Translations under genes and position numbers: made by a program | The notes under the pieces: model-generated | What the model was told of the DNA's origin: nothing | The model's database searches: none | What the model saw: the letters and a program-made list of their open reading frames with translations, nothing else | Shown: piece after piece, positions 1 to 11,121 of the stretch | Position numbering within the stretch: position 1 is the stretch's first letter | Layout of the letters: every line of letters begins with the position of its first letter | Assembly (NCBI RefSeq): GCF_037126465.1 | Contig: NC_088204.1 | Location: forward strand, 62,045,771 to 62,109,770 | DNA length: 64,000 bases | Reading direction: 5' to 3' | From: Ornithodoros turicata | Taxonomy: Eukaryota; Arthropoda; Arachnida; Ixodida; Argasidae

Positions 1-75
1 CAAAAAAAAAAAAGGCGGAAAAAGAAAAGAAGGAAAAAAAAGGAAAGGAAATAAAGAAAGAAGAAAAGAGACACT
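1..75. repeat. A/G-rich low-complexity tract
   Basis: Almost pure purine sequence on the plus strand (A runs broken by G). Simple-sequence DNA with no coding signal. The stretch from 75 to about 270 holds nothing I recognise. Confidence 0.7.
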
Positions 76-269
76 AGAACAACATCACATGCAGTTCACG
101 AGTCTTGAGACTCAGAGAAAACTGAGGAGAGCGGCAGTGGCAGCCCACTGCTTGGGGTGCGGGACGTGGCCAAGGAGAGCGGTCAACGAAAAGAATTTTT
201 TTTTATAGTCTAAGCAGCTTTTTACAAAATCTCAGTTCGCCTTTCGCAGAGGTAAGTCCTGTAAGTAAA

Positions 270-342
270 AGTCTGTTCCTGCTAGTTTCTCGCAATTCAT
301 TCCCCGCTCTCCATCTCAAAATAAAGTTGTTGTTGTTAGGAG
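270..342 (+). mobile_element. LINE 3'-end relic (TTG-tailed family)
   Basis: The sequence ends in AATAAAGTTGTTGTTGTT, directly after a short stretch resembling the last bases of the LINEs at 2241 and 24241 (CCCCGCTCTCC... before the tail). Only the 3' terminus is left, as expected for strong 5' truncation during target-primed reverse transcription. The same terminus occurs four times in this window. Confidence 0.55.
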
Positions 343-591
343 ATGCAGCTACGCATGTGTGCATACAGTTCGGTGACCGGGAGGGGTGATGTTTTTCTAT
401 TTTTAACTTTTCATTTTCTTTTTCCTTTCTGTAGGGTTCATTTAGGGGATCTTTATGGGAGTAGCAGATTTCGTTAGGTGACGAATTCAATATCTTCCTT
501 TTTTATATATATTCGAGCTCAACTCAAACTCAACTAAATGATAGGAGGAACCTGGCGGTGGACACATGGCTGGAAAATGACATTTAATTAA

Positions 592-2241
592 TTGAAATGC
601 TTTCAGTCGTTCGAGCACGTCCGTTCCGATTTTTATCTTTGCAGACGAGGAGAAGACCCTGCTGTATTATTCCGATTTATAGCAGAGTATGATAAGCGCG
701 GACGCGCGACCGAAGGCGGGCTGGAACAGCGCGCTCATTTTCTTATTAGTTTGGTTTCGTCACTGATCATCATCTCCGATTTCGGAGTCAATCGAATCTT
801 CCTTACCTCCCGAAGTGAAAATCTCTCCTGGGGCGTCACAAGAAACCAAGTGCCTACATCAGTTCTCAAACAGCTAGCAGCGGACATGATGCATAGTAGA
901 TATACTAATCATACTGGAGTTTTTAGCCATGAATGTTGATCGCCTGCGTTTGGTATCCAAACGGACGATGTGTCGCATGGAACACCGTATCTCACACCGC
1001 ACATCATCATTCATCAACGTCGGCTCAGCTCCTATGCTATCGCGTTGTTTCTGCGTAAGGCCTCGTGTGACGCTCTGCGGACCTGGGTCGTTTACTGGGG
1101 TTCAAAGGCTGCTGTTCAATGTATGGCCAACATGGAGATTCGTGGATCGCTCGCCCCAGTTGTTAATGATATCCTCCATCAAGTTCAGCTTCTAAGTGAT
1201 CACGGTCATCATATATCCCTGCAGTTGGTCCCGGGTCACTGTGGTTTGAGCGGGAACGAAGAGGCTGACAGAGCGGCAACGGCTGCCCAACAGTCTCGGA
1301 CGGCTGTACCAATAGTGTTGTCGAGAGGAGACAGGAGATCACTTCTGACTGAGCTCATCCAGCCACTAGCTCGCCAGTAGTGGAGCCGGGACATCACTGA
1401 CAGGTCACTCATGTATTCGGTGGATCTAATTTTGTCTTTCGCAGTTCCAGACCGTTTACAACGCTATTTTACGTCCCTCCTGCACAGGCTTCGTCTCAAT
1501 GTAGACGTGGCTCCCCAGTTCAAGTATCGGGTCGGATACTATGACAGAAGCCTATGCTCCAAATGTGGTGTCGTGGCGAACATTGAGCACGCCCTAGAGC
1601 ACGAATGTGAGCTCTACGAAACGGAGAGGTGGCAACTCTGTGCTCTGTTGAGTACTGCATGCTAGCAGACAGATATTCAACCTGGCTGCACTTCTCTGCC
1701 CATGTCAGAGCCACGTGCAACACTGTCGATGTCTTCTGATTTTCTTGGAGTTCCTGTTTTCTGCCGGTTTTCTCCAGGCGCTGCAGAGTCATACTCCGTA
1801 TCTCAATGACCATTGTTGCTTCTTTCATGTTTTTTTTTCTTCATCTTCCTTTTGAGCGGCGTAGCATAGCCAATGGTGGACTGACTTGTTGTGCCTGTAC
1901 ATAACTTTAACTTCATTCTCATATCTCACTGTAATGTTTGGCGTGTTATGGGGTAGTGTGCTGCTCCGTTGGGTAGTGTACCACACTCTCCGAGTCTCTT
2001 CGTCAGCTGGACTCTCGCCCCTTCTCCCTATCGAAATTGCTTGGTCCCTGGCCTAATCCAGTCCAGCAACGCTCTGCGCTCAAAGCTATTCTGACATTTC
2101 TGGACACCATTGGACTTCAATCGTTATTGTGAAGAGGCTCGTGATTTTATTCCCCACATTCCCACCAGCAATGGGGTAGAGTATCGCCTGTGGCCATGAA
2201 CCTCCCCACTCTCCAAAGCCAAAAATAAACTTGTTGTTGTT
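592..2241 (+). mobile_element. Degenerate non-LTR retrotransposon 3' half (RNase H and C-terminal zinc finger)
   Basis: This is the decayed 3' part of a LINE ORF2. The frame from 592 to 939 ends near the place where the RNase H domain should begin. The frame from 970 to 1380 then carries the RNase H C-terminal signature (VPGHCGLSGNEEADRAA). After a stop at 1378, the frame 1411-1665 carries the usual terminal segment (LLHRLRLNVD...CSKCGVV...EHALEHEC), a Cys/His knuckle typical of I/R1-like LINEs. A 3' UTR follows and ends in AATAAACTTGTTGTTGTT at about 2241. Several stops and shifts mean it cannot make a working protein. The part before about 850 is assigned only by position. Confidence 0.65.
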
Positions 2242-2287
2242 ACTGCTCTCCAGCCGGTGAATTACCGCACGAGCAGCGTAAAGCGTG

Positions 2288-2348
2288 TTGCAAAAAAAAA
2301 AAAAAAAAAAAGAAAGAGAGAGAGAGAGAGAGAAAGAAAGAAAAAAGT
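2288..2348. repeat. A-run / (GA)n simple repeat
   Basis: An A19-type run is followed by (AG)n and AAAG repeats. It lies shortly after the LINE 3' end and may have grown from a poly-A tail, though that origin is an inference. Confidence 0.8.
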
Positions 2349-3413
2349 AAAAAAAAATGGAAAGAGTGGAACATAGTACCCTCATACACCCTTGTACTCA
2401 GTTTCTCTGTCGAAATATATATCTTCAGCGCGCAAAGGGCGTGGGAGGTTTGAATAAAGGCAATTACGCAATGCGATGGAGAAAAAGGCAGGCTGAGGAC
2501 AAAGTTGGCAATGTTAACTGGAGACGTTAAAACAACGTGTTTCTATAGGTGGTTGTAAATCCCTCTTTGAGGCATGTGAAATCCTGGATGTGTCATTAGA
2601 TGTGATAAAAAGAGAGCTTGTGGAAGCCACATTAAGGGTTCAGGAAATTATATCAGCACGGAATATCAGTTTGTACCACTGACAGAGAGCTTGATAAGAT
2701 TCAAAGCGCTCTCAGAGGGCGTGTGTCAAAATATGAATGAAGTGTGTTTTTGTACTTTATATTTTATTGGAAGCAGAAGTGCCTGTCCGTGTCTAGTCCT
2801 TTCTGTCCCTGCACCTTGGCAATCGTAACCAGTTGACTCTTACCAACACGCCGAAACCACCTTGTTACTTAACCTGGAAAATGTCGCGTATATACTCACT
2901 TTTAGGCGGTTACAGGCATATGCCCAAACATCCGTGCCCTGCAGATCCCCCCTCCCCCTAACAAAAACGACCAACACACACACACACACACAAAGAAACG
3001 CCTCTACAGGCAGCGGTTCGCATTCAAGCGAGGGCTGTACGTAGCTTAGGTACCTCCAAAAAGGACTTTTTTGCAAGGTCCAGTGTTATAGTTCTTCGAT
3101 TTGTGTCAAGCTTAATGTGGAGCCACACTGACTTGCTATCATTTCCTTTGTAAATTCCCTTTTCGTAGCTCTTGCATGTGCATAACAACCAGCTTTTTAT
3201 TACTGGCAAGTACAAACTGCACTGGACGAAAGAGTAATTGATCGTGCAGGATAGAAATAAAATATAATGAGTTGACGTAGACCTAGCTGATCATGGCTGA
3301 TGTACCTGCGACATGTAGGATGATAATATCCTCTTCGTGCTACAGGCTAGGGCGCCGTTCTTCGCACGGGCTGATATATGTGACCAACGATATATAGTTA
3401 AACCTACGGATTA
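2349..3413. other. No recognisable feature
   Basis: About 1.07 kb with only short ORFs of no recognisable family. A short (CA)n run sits near 2974-2991. It lies downstream (3' side) of the minus-strand TRAF-like gene, so part could be that gene's 3' flank. Confidence 0.5.
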
Positions 3414-4844
3414 TCAACATCCTTCCATAAGGGTAACGGCAACAGTGATTGCGTTCTCGTGAACGAAGCTACCATTTCGTGCATCTTCCAGTTTGCAAAA
3501 CTTAGGCCAGCCGTAGCCGAGATTGCAACTTGCGACTGGCCTATTGAAACTCTCGGGATGTTCCTGAAACCCCTTTGGGACATCGATATGCTTGTCGATA
3601 TTCTTTGTCTGATCAGTTGGATGAACCAAAATAAGAGTATAAGGCAAGAAGAAGGGCCATTTCAAGAGGGAGTCTTTGGGGCCACGACAAATATGCAGGA
3701 AGGCACCTATGTGTATGACGCTATCATATTGTTTGAACCCAACACTTAACGTTACAGAATAGCCACGCAAGACGAAAACGTCAGAAGAAGCGTTGACGAG
3801 CGATACCCCCTTTGCCTCCTTCTCAAGCTTGTCGACGTCTTGAAGATGGAAAAAAGCAACATTGCCTCCGTATCCTATGGGAGCCTGTGGAACTCTGGGC
3901 GTATTTCTCGCGCTACTCACTTTGTCGTCGGGCGACCACGAATGATTTTGTGTGCGTTTCGACATCGCTTCAAGTTTTTCGGAGCATTGTTTCCACCCTT
4001 CAATCGATCTCACTACGTTCTGAGCCACTTCTTTTTGCATTTCCACAAGAGTAGTTAGCCTCTCCCGGTTGAAAGTGACGGTGTTCCTGATTTCGGCGGC
4101 ATTTACAACTTGGTTGTTATGTTGCCCTTCAACCGAAGATAATCCTTCCGTAACATTGTGCAGGCTACTGGCCGTGTTTGATACACCCTCTGTGGAGAGC
4201 CTATGTTCCTCTTAAATCGTGCGGAGTACCTGCGCACAATTCACAAGGAACTCTTTCGTGGTGTCGATCCCCACAGTATGTGTGTTTAGCTGGTGTTCAA
4301 TAGCGCATAGCTTTTCGGCCAGATTTACTAGTGAGGCGGTGATCTCTTTGCCAATCTCAACGACACTGCTGTCAATATCAACATTTTCCCTCGGTCTATT
4401 TTCTTCCCCGCACTGTCCTTCCATGTAATGGTTCACGACGTCTTTACGGAGCACCGTGGCACAACACTTCTTACAAGCTAACGCGTGAAACTCACAGTGC
4501 TTCAAGAAGTGAGATTTCAATCGTTCCAGCGACCCAACGAAACTACATCCATGGTTGAAGTTGCAACAGTGAGCCTCTAGTTTCTGTAGACGCGTCGTCC
4601 TGATTGGTAAAATAATCACTTCGCTTTGGAGAAACTCTTGCTTGTCGAGCGGACACCCTCGGTTGCTTCGAAGAACGCTCTGGTAACATCCCTCACAAAG
4701 GGAATGGTAACATTCGAGCCTGAAGATCTTCTCAGGAATGACGGCGCACAAGTCACACGATATCGTCGACGGGAGATCCACAAACTGCAAGGGACGCCAG
4801 TCAAGGGCTTCAAAGTGTCCCAGGAGGTAGCTTTTGGAAGACAT
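3414..4844 (-). pseudogene. TRAF6-like gene with one in-frame stop
   Basis: TRAF proteins are cytoplasmic E3-ligase adaptors downstream of TNF and Toll/IL-1-type receptors. From the ATG at 4844 the frame gives a RING (C30, C33, C45, H47, C50, C53, C64, D67; the last ligand Asp as in TRAF6), two TRAF-type Cys/His fingers (about 93-145), a helical spacer, and a C-terminal TRAF (MATH) domain ending at 3414. Codon 211 is TAA (4214-4212). Both sides of it stay in the same frame and read sensibly (...VLRTI stop EEHRLSTE...), so a single substitution explains the break. The length, 476 codon positions, matches the intact paralogue at 33076-34509 (477 aa). The open frame extends upstream to 4973 but begins there with GTG; the first good ATG, aligned with the paralogue, is 4844. 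It could be a recent pseudogene, a null allele, a readthrough gene, or a sequencing error. Confidence 0.85.
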
Positions 4845-4974
4845 CTTACAATCGAAAACGAAGCCTTCGATGAGTTTCCGACGGCGAGAAAACGAAATCT
4901 GGCACACACTGCGTGCACTTTTCTGTATCATTGAGTGAAGTCTGTCGAACTGTAGTAGTTGAACGCCACGCACT

Positions 4975-6153
4975 TGTACCGATAAGAACCGCGTGATTAT
5001 TTTATCGGCACAAAGGGTAGCGCCTTATCATGGCCAAGGTAATGCCAGCAGCGGATCTTGAAATGGGGCGTTTTTTTTGTGATACGAAGTTTTTTGGACA
5101 CAACACATCGTCTATAATTTTACTCGCATTAAATAAGCTTGGAGGGGATGAAAAAAAAAAAAACTCAGGAGGAGCAGAAATTAGGATTACAAGCCGTTGG
5201 ATACACGCACGTTCGCAAATAGAATAGCGCAAAGTTTTGGTGCGTAGGGGAGCTTTCACTCTCGGTGATAAAAAAAAGAAGTAAAAAATTGAAGGCCCTC
5301 GGCTGCCAGCCTATGACGTCATCTGATCCGCCTAATAGTGAGCCGTGCGCCGACTTTTTTTCCCTTCTTTATTTCTCTTTGCGGTTGTACTTGGCGCCAC
5401 TCATTCCAGGCCCGAGACAGAGCGTGTCATATGGCTGATCGCCTACCTTCAACGCTGTAGTACACGGTTCCCAGAAGCCAAAAAAGGTGATCTATGATGT
5501 GACGTCACTACACGGCAGAGCGAGGTGGGAGAGTTCAGTGCCGGTGCACCACTTTTGGAACCTATTTTTTGCAGGAAATGCGCGCTTCACGAAGAAAATA
5601 TTGTGCGTCAGGTTCCCGTGTTCATGTTAAGTGGTAAAAATACCGGGGTCCCCAGGTACCAGAGCAACTATACCGAATTATACGCCTGTTCAAAATATGT
5701 TTCGTACGGTAAAGGACAGTCTGTCTCCGCGCCTCTTATATATATTTATTCATCGACGCCATACCTCCAATAATTACCTAATTATTTTATAAAATACCCA
5801 AACGCGTTGTCAATCCAATTCCTGAGACGCGCCTTGCTCCCATGGAAGACAAATGGCATTCCACCGTGGATGAGAAGTGTGGACGACCATCCCGCAATCA
5901 TTTCGCCTTCGCCCGTCGTGGGGTGAAATTTTACTGATGGGATGCTCGTAGTTTCATGGGAGGTGTCACGGTTTGGTGGGTCGTTTGGTGGAAATATACC
6001 TCCAGTCATGTAGATCGGATCGGCCTGAACTCATCCGTGGTAGTTCTAAAGTTACGCAAAATTGTAGTAGGTCGTGGGGTCGAATCTCACATCAGATCGC
6101 ACTGTCTGACACTATTCCTGGGCTTTGCAGTTGAAGCTCCAGATGGATGCCAG
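4975..6153. other. Unassigned 5' flank of the minus-strand TRAF-like gene
   Basis: About 1.2 kb with no recognised protein. It should contain the promoter of the minus-strand TRAF-like locus. A palindromic TGACGTCA-like site (GTGACGTCAC) occurs near 5500, but such sites are short and could be chance. Around 6060-6095 a GGGTCGAATCTC string resembles a pol III B box without a convincing A box. Confidence 0.4.
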
Positions 6154-6589
6154 GTGGTTAGCAGACTTGTGCCCGTTACTCGAAAAAAGTAATTGATTCG
6201 CGTTACCGTTACTTGTACGGAAAAAGGAATTGGTTACCGTGACCAATTACTCGACTCCAAATGTAATTGAGTAACGAGTAGAAAAGTAATGTGTTACTCC
6301 GGTCGTTACTCTGCATTCACGCAAGTTATACCCATCTTTGTGTGCCCCAGAAAAGAAAAGGAAATAGAAAAGGTCCAGTAGCAGCAGTACAACTGAAACA
6401 ACAAAAAAGAGAGAAAGAAAAAAAATGAAAGAAAGACGCCTAGGATAAGTAGCTCTGTATGTCTCTTGTATTTACCGTACGGGAAGACGTTGACCCGATT
6501 GTGGAAGAACATTGAGTGGAACTTCCCCATGACTCACTTCCAAAGCTATACTAAATTAAACTAAAGCTAAACTTCCAAAGCTTCAGGTA

Positions 6590-7280
6590 CAGGTCCCGAC
6601 AAAAGTTTACGGAACGCGCGAGCGGTGTATTTCCTCCTCGGTACGACACCCTGGCGGCCATGCTAGCGGCAAGCGGAAGCTGGCGAAATCAGGCCAGCTC
6701 ATTGCCTCAGAGGGGTGGACGACTGCTCTCTTAGCAACACACTGCAGTCGTTTCGGTATGATTACTGCTGTATGTGCCCGAGAGGTGAGTTGGATTTTAC
6801 TGTTGTGCTCGCCAACAATACGTGATTCGACGGTTGTTGAGACAGGGAGCTCGCTGCTATCATCGTGATAGCAAGGATGAATCATGGTGGCAGCACTTTA
6901 CGGTGTATTGCTCTTATTGGAAAGCCGTGATATGTAGACAAGAGAAAGAAAGCTATCTTGCAAACAGTTGCTTTATTATGGACGACGCGTGACGAGCTGA
7001 TGAACAATGGACGCTGACATTGATAATTGATTGGTTGATAAACAACTGACGTTGAGTCACAAGTTGTTGACGAGCGCAACAGTTAAATACAGCTCACTTC
7101 GCGGGCACATACAACAGTAATCATACCGAAACTACCGCTGTGTGTCGCTAAGAGCGCAGTCGTCCACCCCTCTGAGGCAGTGAACTGGCCTGATTTCGCC
7201 AGCTTCCGCTTGCCGCTAGGGTGTCGTACCGAGGAGAAAATACACCGCTCGCGTGTTCCGGAAACTTTTGTCGGGACCTG
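6590..7280. mobile_element. Tc1/mariner-type MITE with long terminal inverted repeats
   Basis: The ends read CAGGTCCCGACAAAAGTTT... on both strands and are flanked by TA on each side (6588-6589 and 7281-7282), the target preference of Tc1/mariner elements. The inverted arms extend roughly 190 bp each (about 6590-6790 and 7085-7280) with some divergence. No transposase ORF is present, so it is non-autonomous. It sits inside the hAT-like element. Confidence 0.75.
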
Positions 7281-7337
7281 TACCACGACACAGGCGTAGG
7301 GAGAGATTAGGGAGAGAGACCCTGAAATTCCTGAACT

Positions 7338-8390
7338 TCAATCCAATTCAATTCAATTCATCTTTATTTCAATGCAAGTCAGTTACATAGGGGTGGCCAA
7401 AAAAACAGCATCATGCTGTTTGACGAGGGCGCATCCCCCTGATTTAGTGCAGCAACAGCAAGCAGAATATACTAATTGTGAACATCAATATTAGTCGTGA
7501 AAAATACTACAGTGAAGCAAGCAAACGGAATAAATACATATATACATAATAGAAAATTAGACATCATAATAGAAAAAAAAAGAAAAAATAAGAGACATCA
7601 TTAACTAGAACAAACATAACACTAGAGCATAAACATGGCCCGTAGTGCAACAGCCGACATGGATTTAAGATCAATTCCCTTCTTTAAATAAGAATTCAAC
7701 AGCTTTGCGATGTTATGGGGTTGCGACTGATCTCCGCATATTGTTCGCGTCCTTGGGACTTTCCAAAATAGATCCTGACGTGTTTTGCTAGCTATTGGAC
7801 GTTGTAGATTGCATATTGACAAGATTAACGTATCATTATATGTTACAGCCCTAAGGTATGTTTTTAGCAGGAGGAAATCGTAAATATTTTGTACCTTCAT
7901 AATTTTTAGGCCATCAAAAAGATTTGCTGTGTGATGATCAAAAGGAACGCCTGCAATCAATCTTACTGCCCTTTTTTGTAATAGATAAAGTTTAGTAATG
8001 TTAGTCTTAGATGTCGTACCCCATACGAGGTGACAATAGGTAAGGTGAGACCGTATTAATGTATTGTAAAGAATAACCTTTACGAAGTTCGGGAATGCGT
8101 AACGGTAAGTAGACAGGATGCCAATGGCTTTCGCAATTTTGTTATGAAGATACGTCAAGTGACAATCCCAAGTCAGATTATCTGAAAATAGAACCCCTAG
8201 AATTTTAATCGACCTTACAATTTCAATGGACTGGTTACCTAACATGATGTTAAAGGGAATGGATACAGGTTTATTACGTGTCCTATATAGCACTGCCTTA
8301 GTTTTGTTTATGTTAATAAATATTCTATTATGCTCTGACCATGTCCCGATCGCAGAAAGAGCCATGTTTGCATGCGTTACAGTGTCACTA
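7338..8390 (-). mobile_element. LINE A, 3' segment (end of reverse transcriptase ORF and 3' UTR)
   Basis: The minus-strand frame from 8390 to 7622 encodes the thumb and C-terminal part of a Jockey/CR1-type reverse transcriptase: an IFININKTKAV region, KYLG-like KILGVLFSDNLTW, and LQKRAVRLIAG. The 3' UTR ends near 7340 in AATAAAGATGAATTGAATTG, an AATAAA signal plus a GAATT-type tail. This is the downstream half of the ORF cut by LINE B. Joining 13966 to 8390 across the 12-bp duplication restores one reading frame (...SGSTISDTVTHANMALS...). Confidence 0.8.
8379..8390. repeat. Target-site duplication of LINE B, left copy
   Basis: ACAGTGTCACTA occurs here and again at 13954-13965, immediately outside LINE B. 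The two copies are identical over 12 bp. Confidence 0.9.
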
Positions 8391-8742
8391 GCTGTGCGTG
8401 GCTTTCCCGTGTCTGGGGAAAGGGGGATCCTGGCGGTTGAGTGGACCCGGAGGTTGTTTAGGACCCTTCGGGGCCCCTCCGGGAAAGCAACACACCGCTT
8501 TGGCCCCTGCTTCCCATAGTCGGGTGGTCCTGGAAGACCCGGCCAGGATTATTCAGCTAGTCGCCATCCCCCTTTTCATTACTTTCTCTTCCTTGGTCTC
8601 CTTCTTTCTCTCCTTTTCCTCTTTTCACCTTCTTTGGCGGCAAGGGTCAACCTTGGGCAGTCTTTCACTCTCCAGAAGCTGCACTAGGGTATAGTGCAGA
8701 GGCAAGTGTTAGCGTGTGGGACACGTTCCCTGGTTGGGCTCG

Positions 8743-10014
8743 ATGGTGGGCGACACACCTGCTGCACCGAACCACATATTCTTTTGTATGGATACTTCAC
8801 GTTCAAAAAAACATGATCAGCGCCATAAGCGGCGCTGCACCGAAGCACCAGTACGCTCATTCAGCCTGTCTCCAGAACCATGGTTTCCAAAATTTCTGGT
8901 ACTCCATGCTGAAGATGAGACAAAGCCACTCACTAAGATATCACCTTTTGTCATTGCCAGAGAAATAGAGAAATTAATCGGAAGGACCTACAATGCAAAG
9001 AAACTGTCATCTGGGGACCTTCAAGTCGAGGTTCAAACCAGGGAGCAAAGCTCGGCCCTTCAAGCGGTCAAGAAAATTGGGGACATATCGGTGTCTATCG
9101 CAAAACACAGAAACCTCAATATTGTTAGAGGCGTGATCTCCGAAAGTGAGCTTCTCGAGTGCACCGATTCCGAGATTGAGGAAGGCCTGCTGGAAGAGGG
9201 TGTCGTGGCAGCAAAGCGAATAGTGATGCGTCGGGACGGTAAAGAAATTGCAACGAAGCACATTGTTCTATCCTTTCAACTACACAAGCTTCCTGCAACC
9301 ATCAAGGCTGGTTACCTTAACTGTCACGTGCGACCCTATGTCCCTAATCCGCGGCGTTGTTTCAAATGTCAGCGCTTCGGGCATGGGTCTCAGGTCTGCC
9401 GTGGACAGGAAACATGTCCCAAATGCTCTGGTAGAGACCACACAGCAGAATCCTGCCGAAATGAAGCGCGATGTGCAAATTGTAAAGGTGACCATCCTGT
9501 CTACTCCAGGTCATGCCCCCGATGGAAAGATGAAAAAGAAATCCTTAGAATCAAGGCAGAACAAAATATCTCTTACAAAGATGCAAAGGCGCAAGCAGAG
9601 TTCAAGAAAAAGGGCACTTTCTCCGAAGTGGTGCGCAGGGGAGTGGCACCACAGAGGAGGTCTGTGGAGACCCAAACTGCTGGGCCTCCACCCCACACTC
9701 CCCCTCAGAGGGAGGGAGATACGGAAGTGTCTCCTTCTCCTTCTGGTCTCATTACTTCTATGCCTGCAGCGGCCTCAGCTGAGGTTGCTTGCACGGCATC
9801 CGTCTGGGATGGATTGCTCAAAGATCCATCCCAGGTACCTGTTGTTAACATGGAGCTCTACGACGAAGACCGTGCTTCACAAAAGTCGTCTTCGAGTCTC
9901 CCAGGCACTTTCTCACAATCAAAAGAGAAACGCGAGAGATCGAGTGGTAGAGGCAGAGGCAACAGACCCACGGACCAGCAAAAACAGCCCCCACCAAGGG
10001 TGCTGCCTCCTTAA
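8743..10014 (+). CDS. LINE B ORF1, zinc-knuckle RNA-binding protein
   Basis: ORF1p of this class coats the element RNA. The first ATG in the frame is at 8743; the open frame reaches back to a GTG at 8716. The middle holds three CCHC-type knuckles in a row (CFKCQRFGHGSQVC, CPKCSGRDHTAESC, CANCKGDHPVYSRSCP), in the gag-like pattern of I and Jockey ORF1 proteins. A basic, Ser/Pro-rich C-terminal tail follows. The stop TAA (10012-10014) directly abuts the ATG of ORF2 (TAAATG), an arrangement that suggests stop-restart translation. The product length is about 423 aa, within the range for the class. Confidence 0.88.
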   Translation: MVGDTPAAPNHIFFCMDTSRSKKHDQRHKRRCTEAPVRSFSLSPEPWFPKFLVLHAEDETKPLTKISPFVIAREIEKLIGRTYNAKKLSSGDLQVEVQTREQSSALQAVKKIGDISVSIAKHRNLNIVRGVISESELLECTDSEIEEGLLEEGVVAAKRIVMRRDGKEIATKHIVLSFQLHKLPATIKAGYLNCHVRPYVPNPRRCFKCQRFGHGSQVCRGQETCPKCSGRDHTAESCRNEARCANCKGDHPVYSRSCPRWKDEKEILRIKAEQNISYKDAKAQAEFKKKGTFSEVVRRGVAPQRRSVETQTAGPPPHTPPQREGDTEVSPSPSGLITSMPAAASAEVACTASVWDGLLKDPSQVPVVNMELYDEDRASQKSSSSLPGTFSQSKEKRERSSGRGRGNRPTDQQKQPPPRVLPP

Positions 10015-11121
10015 ATGCACATAATGGTCAAAGTCTCTTTGTTTTTCTTAACCACAATCCTTTTCATGGGACAGGTCCTTCTGCAATGGAACTGTCGAGG
10101 CCTCTTCACCAACATAGATGACATACATGACCTTCTTGAAAAGTACAAAGCTGTCTGTTTCTGTTTGCAAGAGACATACCTGAACAAACAGAGTATAAAC
10201 CCATTTCGAAGATATAATGTTTTTCGAAAGGATCGTACGGACACCTCACGTTCATCTGGGGGTGTGGCTCTGATTACTCCGCAGTCCATTCCTTCCAATT
10301 CTGTTCCACTTGTTACAGACCTCGAGGCTGTAGCTGCACAAATATGCCTCGACAGGGTCATTACAGTGTGTTCATTGTACCTGCCCCCTTCAGTAGTAAT
10401 CCACCAAAGGGACTTTGAGTATCTTTGCGACCAGCTGCCTCAACCTTTCCTTATTCTTGGGGACCTGAATGCTCACAGCCCCCTGTGGGGCAGCAGAAGG
10501 TTAGACGTCAGAGGGAAAATGCTGGAAAGCGTTTTGATGTCAAGGTCAATTTGCTTGCTCAACACGGGACAAGCTACTTACGTTAATGCAGCGACACAAA
10601 GCTTATCTTCTCTAGATATCTCGCTGTGCAGTTCCTCGCTGTTTAGCAGTTTAGACTGGGCAGTTGAACAAAATCCACGAGGGAGTGACCACTTTCCTGT
10701 TATCGTGAAATTGTGTGGTGCTACAAATACACTCACAACACGACCACCCCGGTGGAAACTAGCTCAGGCTGACTGGAGCTTATTCCAAAGGGAAGTCAAA
10801 CTCCAGTCCTCTTCTTTCCAACACATGTCAGTCGAAGAGGCAAACACTTTAGTTACAAGCACAATCATAGATGCCGCCAAACAATCTATTCCACAGACAT
10901 TGGGTCGGCTCCCCAAGCGTCCGAAACCTTGGTGGACTGACGATTGCGCAAAGACTAGAAAGGAACAGAATCGTGCCTGGGGTACCTTTCGTAGATACCC
11001 CACATCACAGAATCTTCTTGCCTTCAAAAAAGCACGTGCCAAAGCAAGGTGGACACGAAAGCAAGCAAAAAGGTCTTCTTGGCACAACTTTGTTTCAAAA
11101 ATCAAAGAAAGTATGGGATAG
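10015..11121 (+). CDS. LINE B ORF2 5' part: apurinic-type endonuclease
   Basis: The start ATG follows the ORF1 stop with no spacer. The frame encodes the EEP endonuclease that nicks the target DNA: QWNCRG near the start, then LQETYLN, GGVALIT, ILGDLNAHSPLWG and GSDHFPV. These are the catalytic blocks of the APE-like fold (Asn, Glu, Asp-Leu-Asn and Ser-Asp-His). After the domain the frame continues with KPWWTDDC and a basic segment, then stops at 11121. The true continuation is in another frame (see 11096-13768), so this part is a frameshifted N-terminal piece rather than a separate gene. Confidence 0.88.
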   Translation: MHIMVKVSLFFLTTILFMGQVLLQWNCRGLFTNIDDIHDLLEKYKAVCFCLQETYLNKQSINPFRRYNVFRKDRTDTSRSSGGVALITPQSIPSNSVPLVTDLEAVAAQICLDRVITVCSLYLPPSVVIHQRDFEYLCDQLPQPFLILGDLNAHSPLWGSRRLDVRGKMLESVLMSRSICLLNTGQATYVNAATQSLSSLDISLCSSSLFSSLDWAVEQNPRGSDHFPVIVKLCGATNTLTTRPPRWKLAQADWSLFQREVKLQSSSFQHMSVEEANTLVTSTIIDAAKQSIPQTLGRLPKRPKPWWTDDCAKTRKEQNRAWGTFRRYPTSQNLLAFKKARAKARWTRKQAKRSSWHNFVSKIKESMG

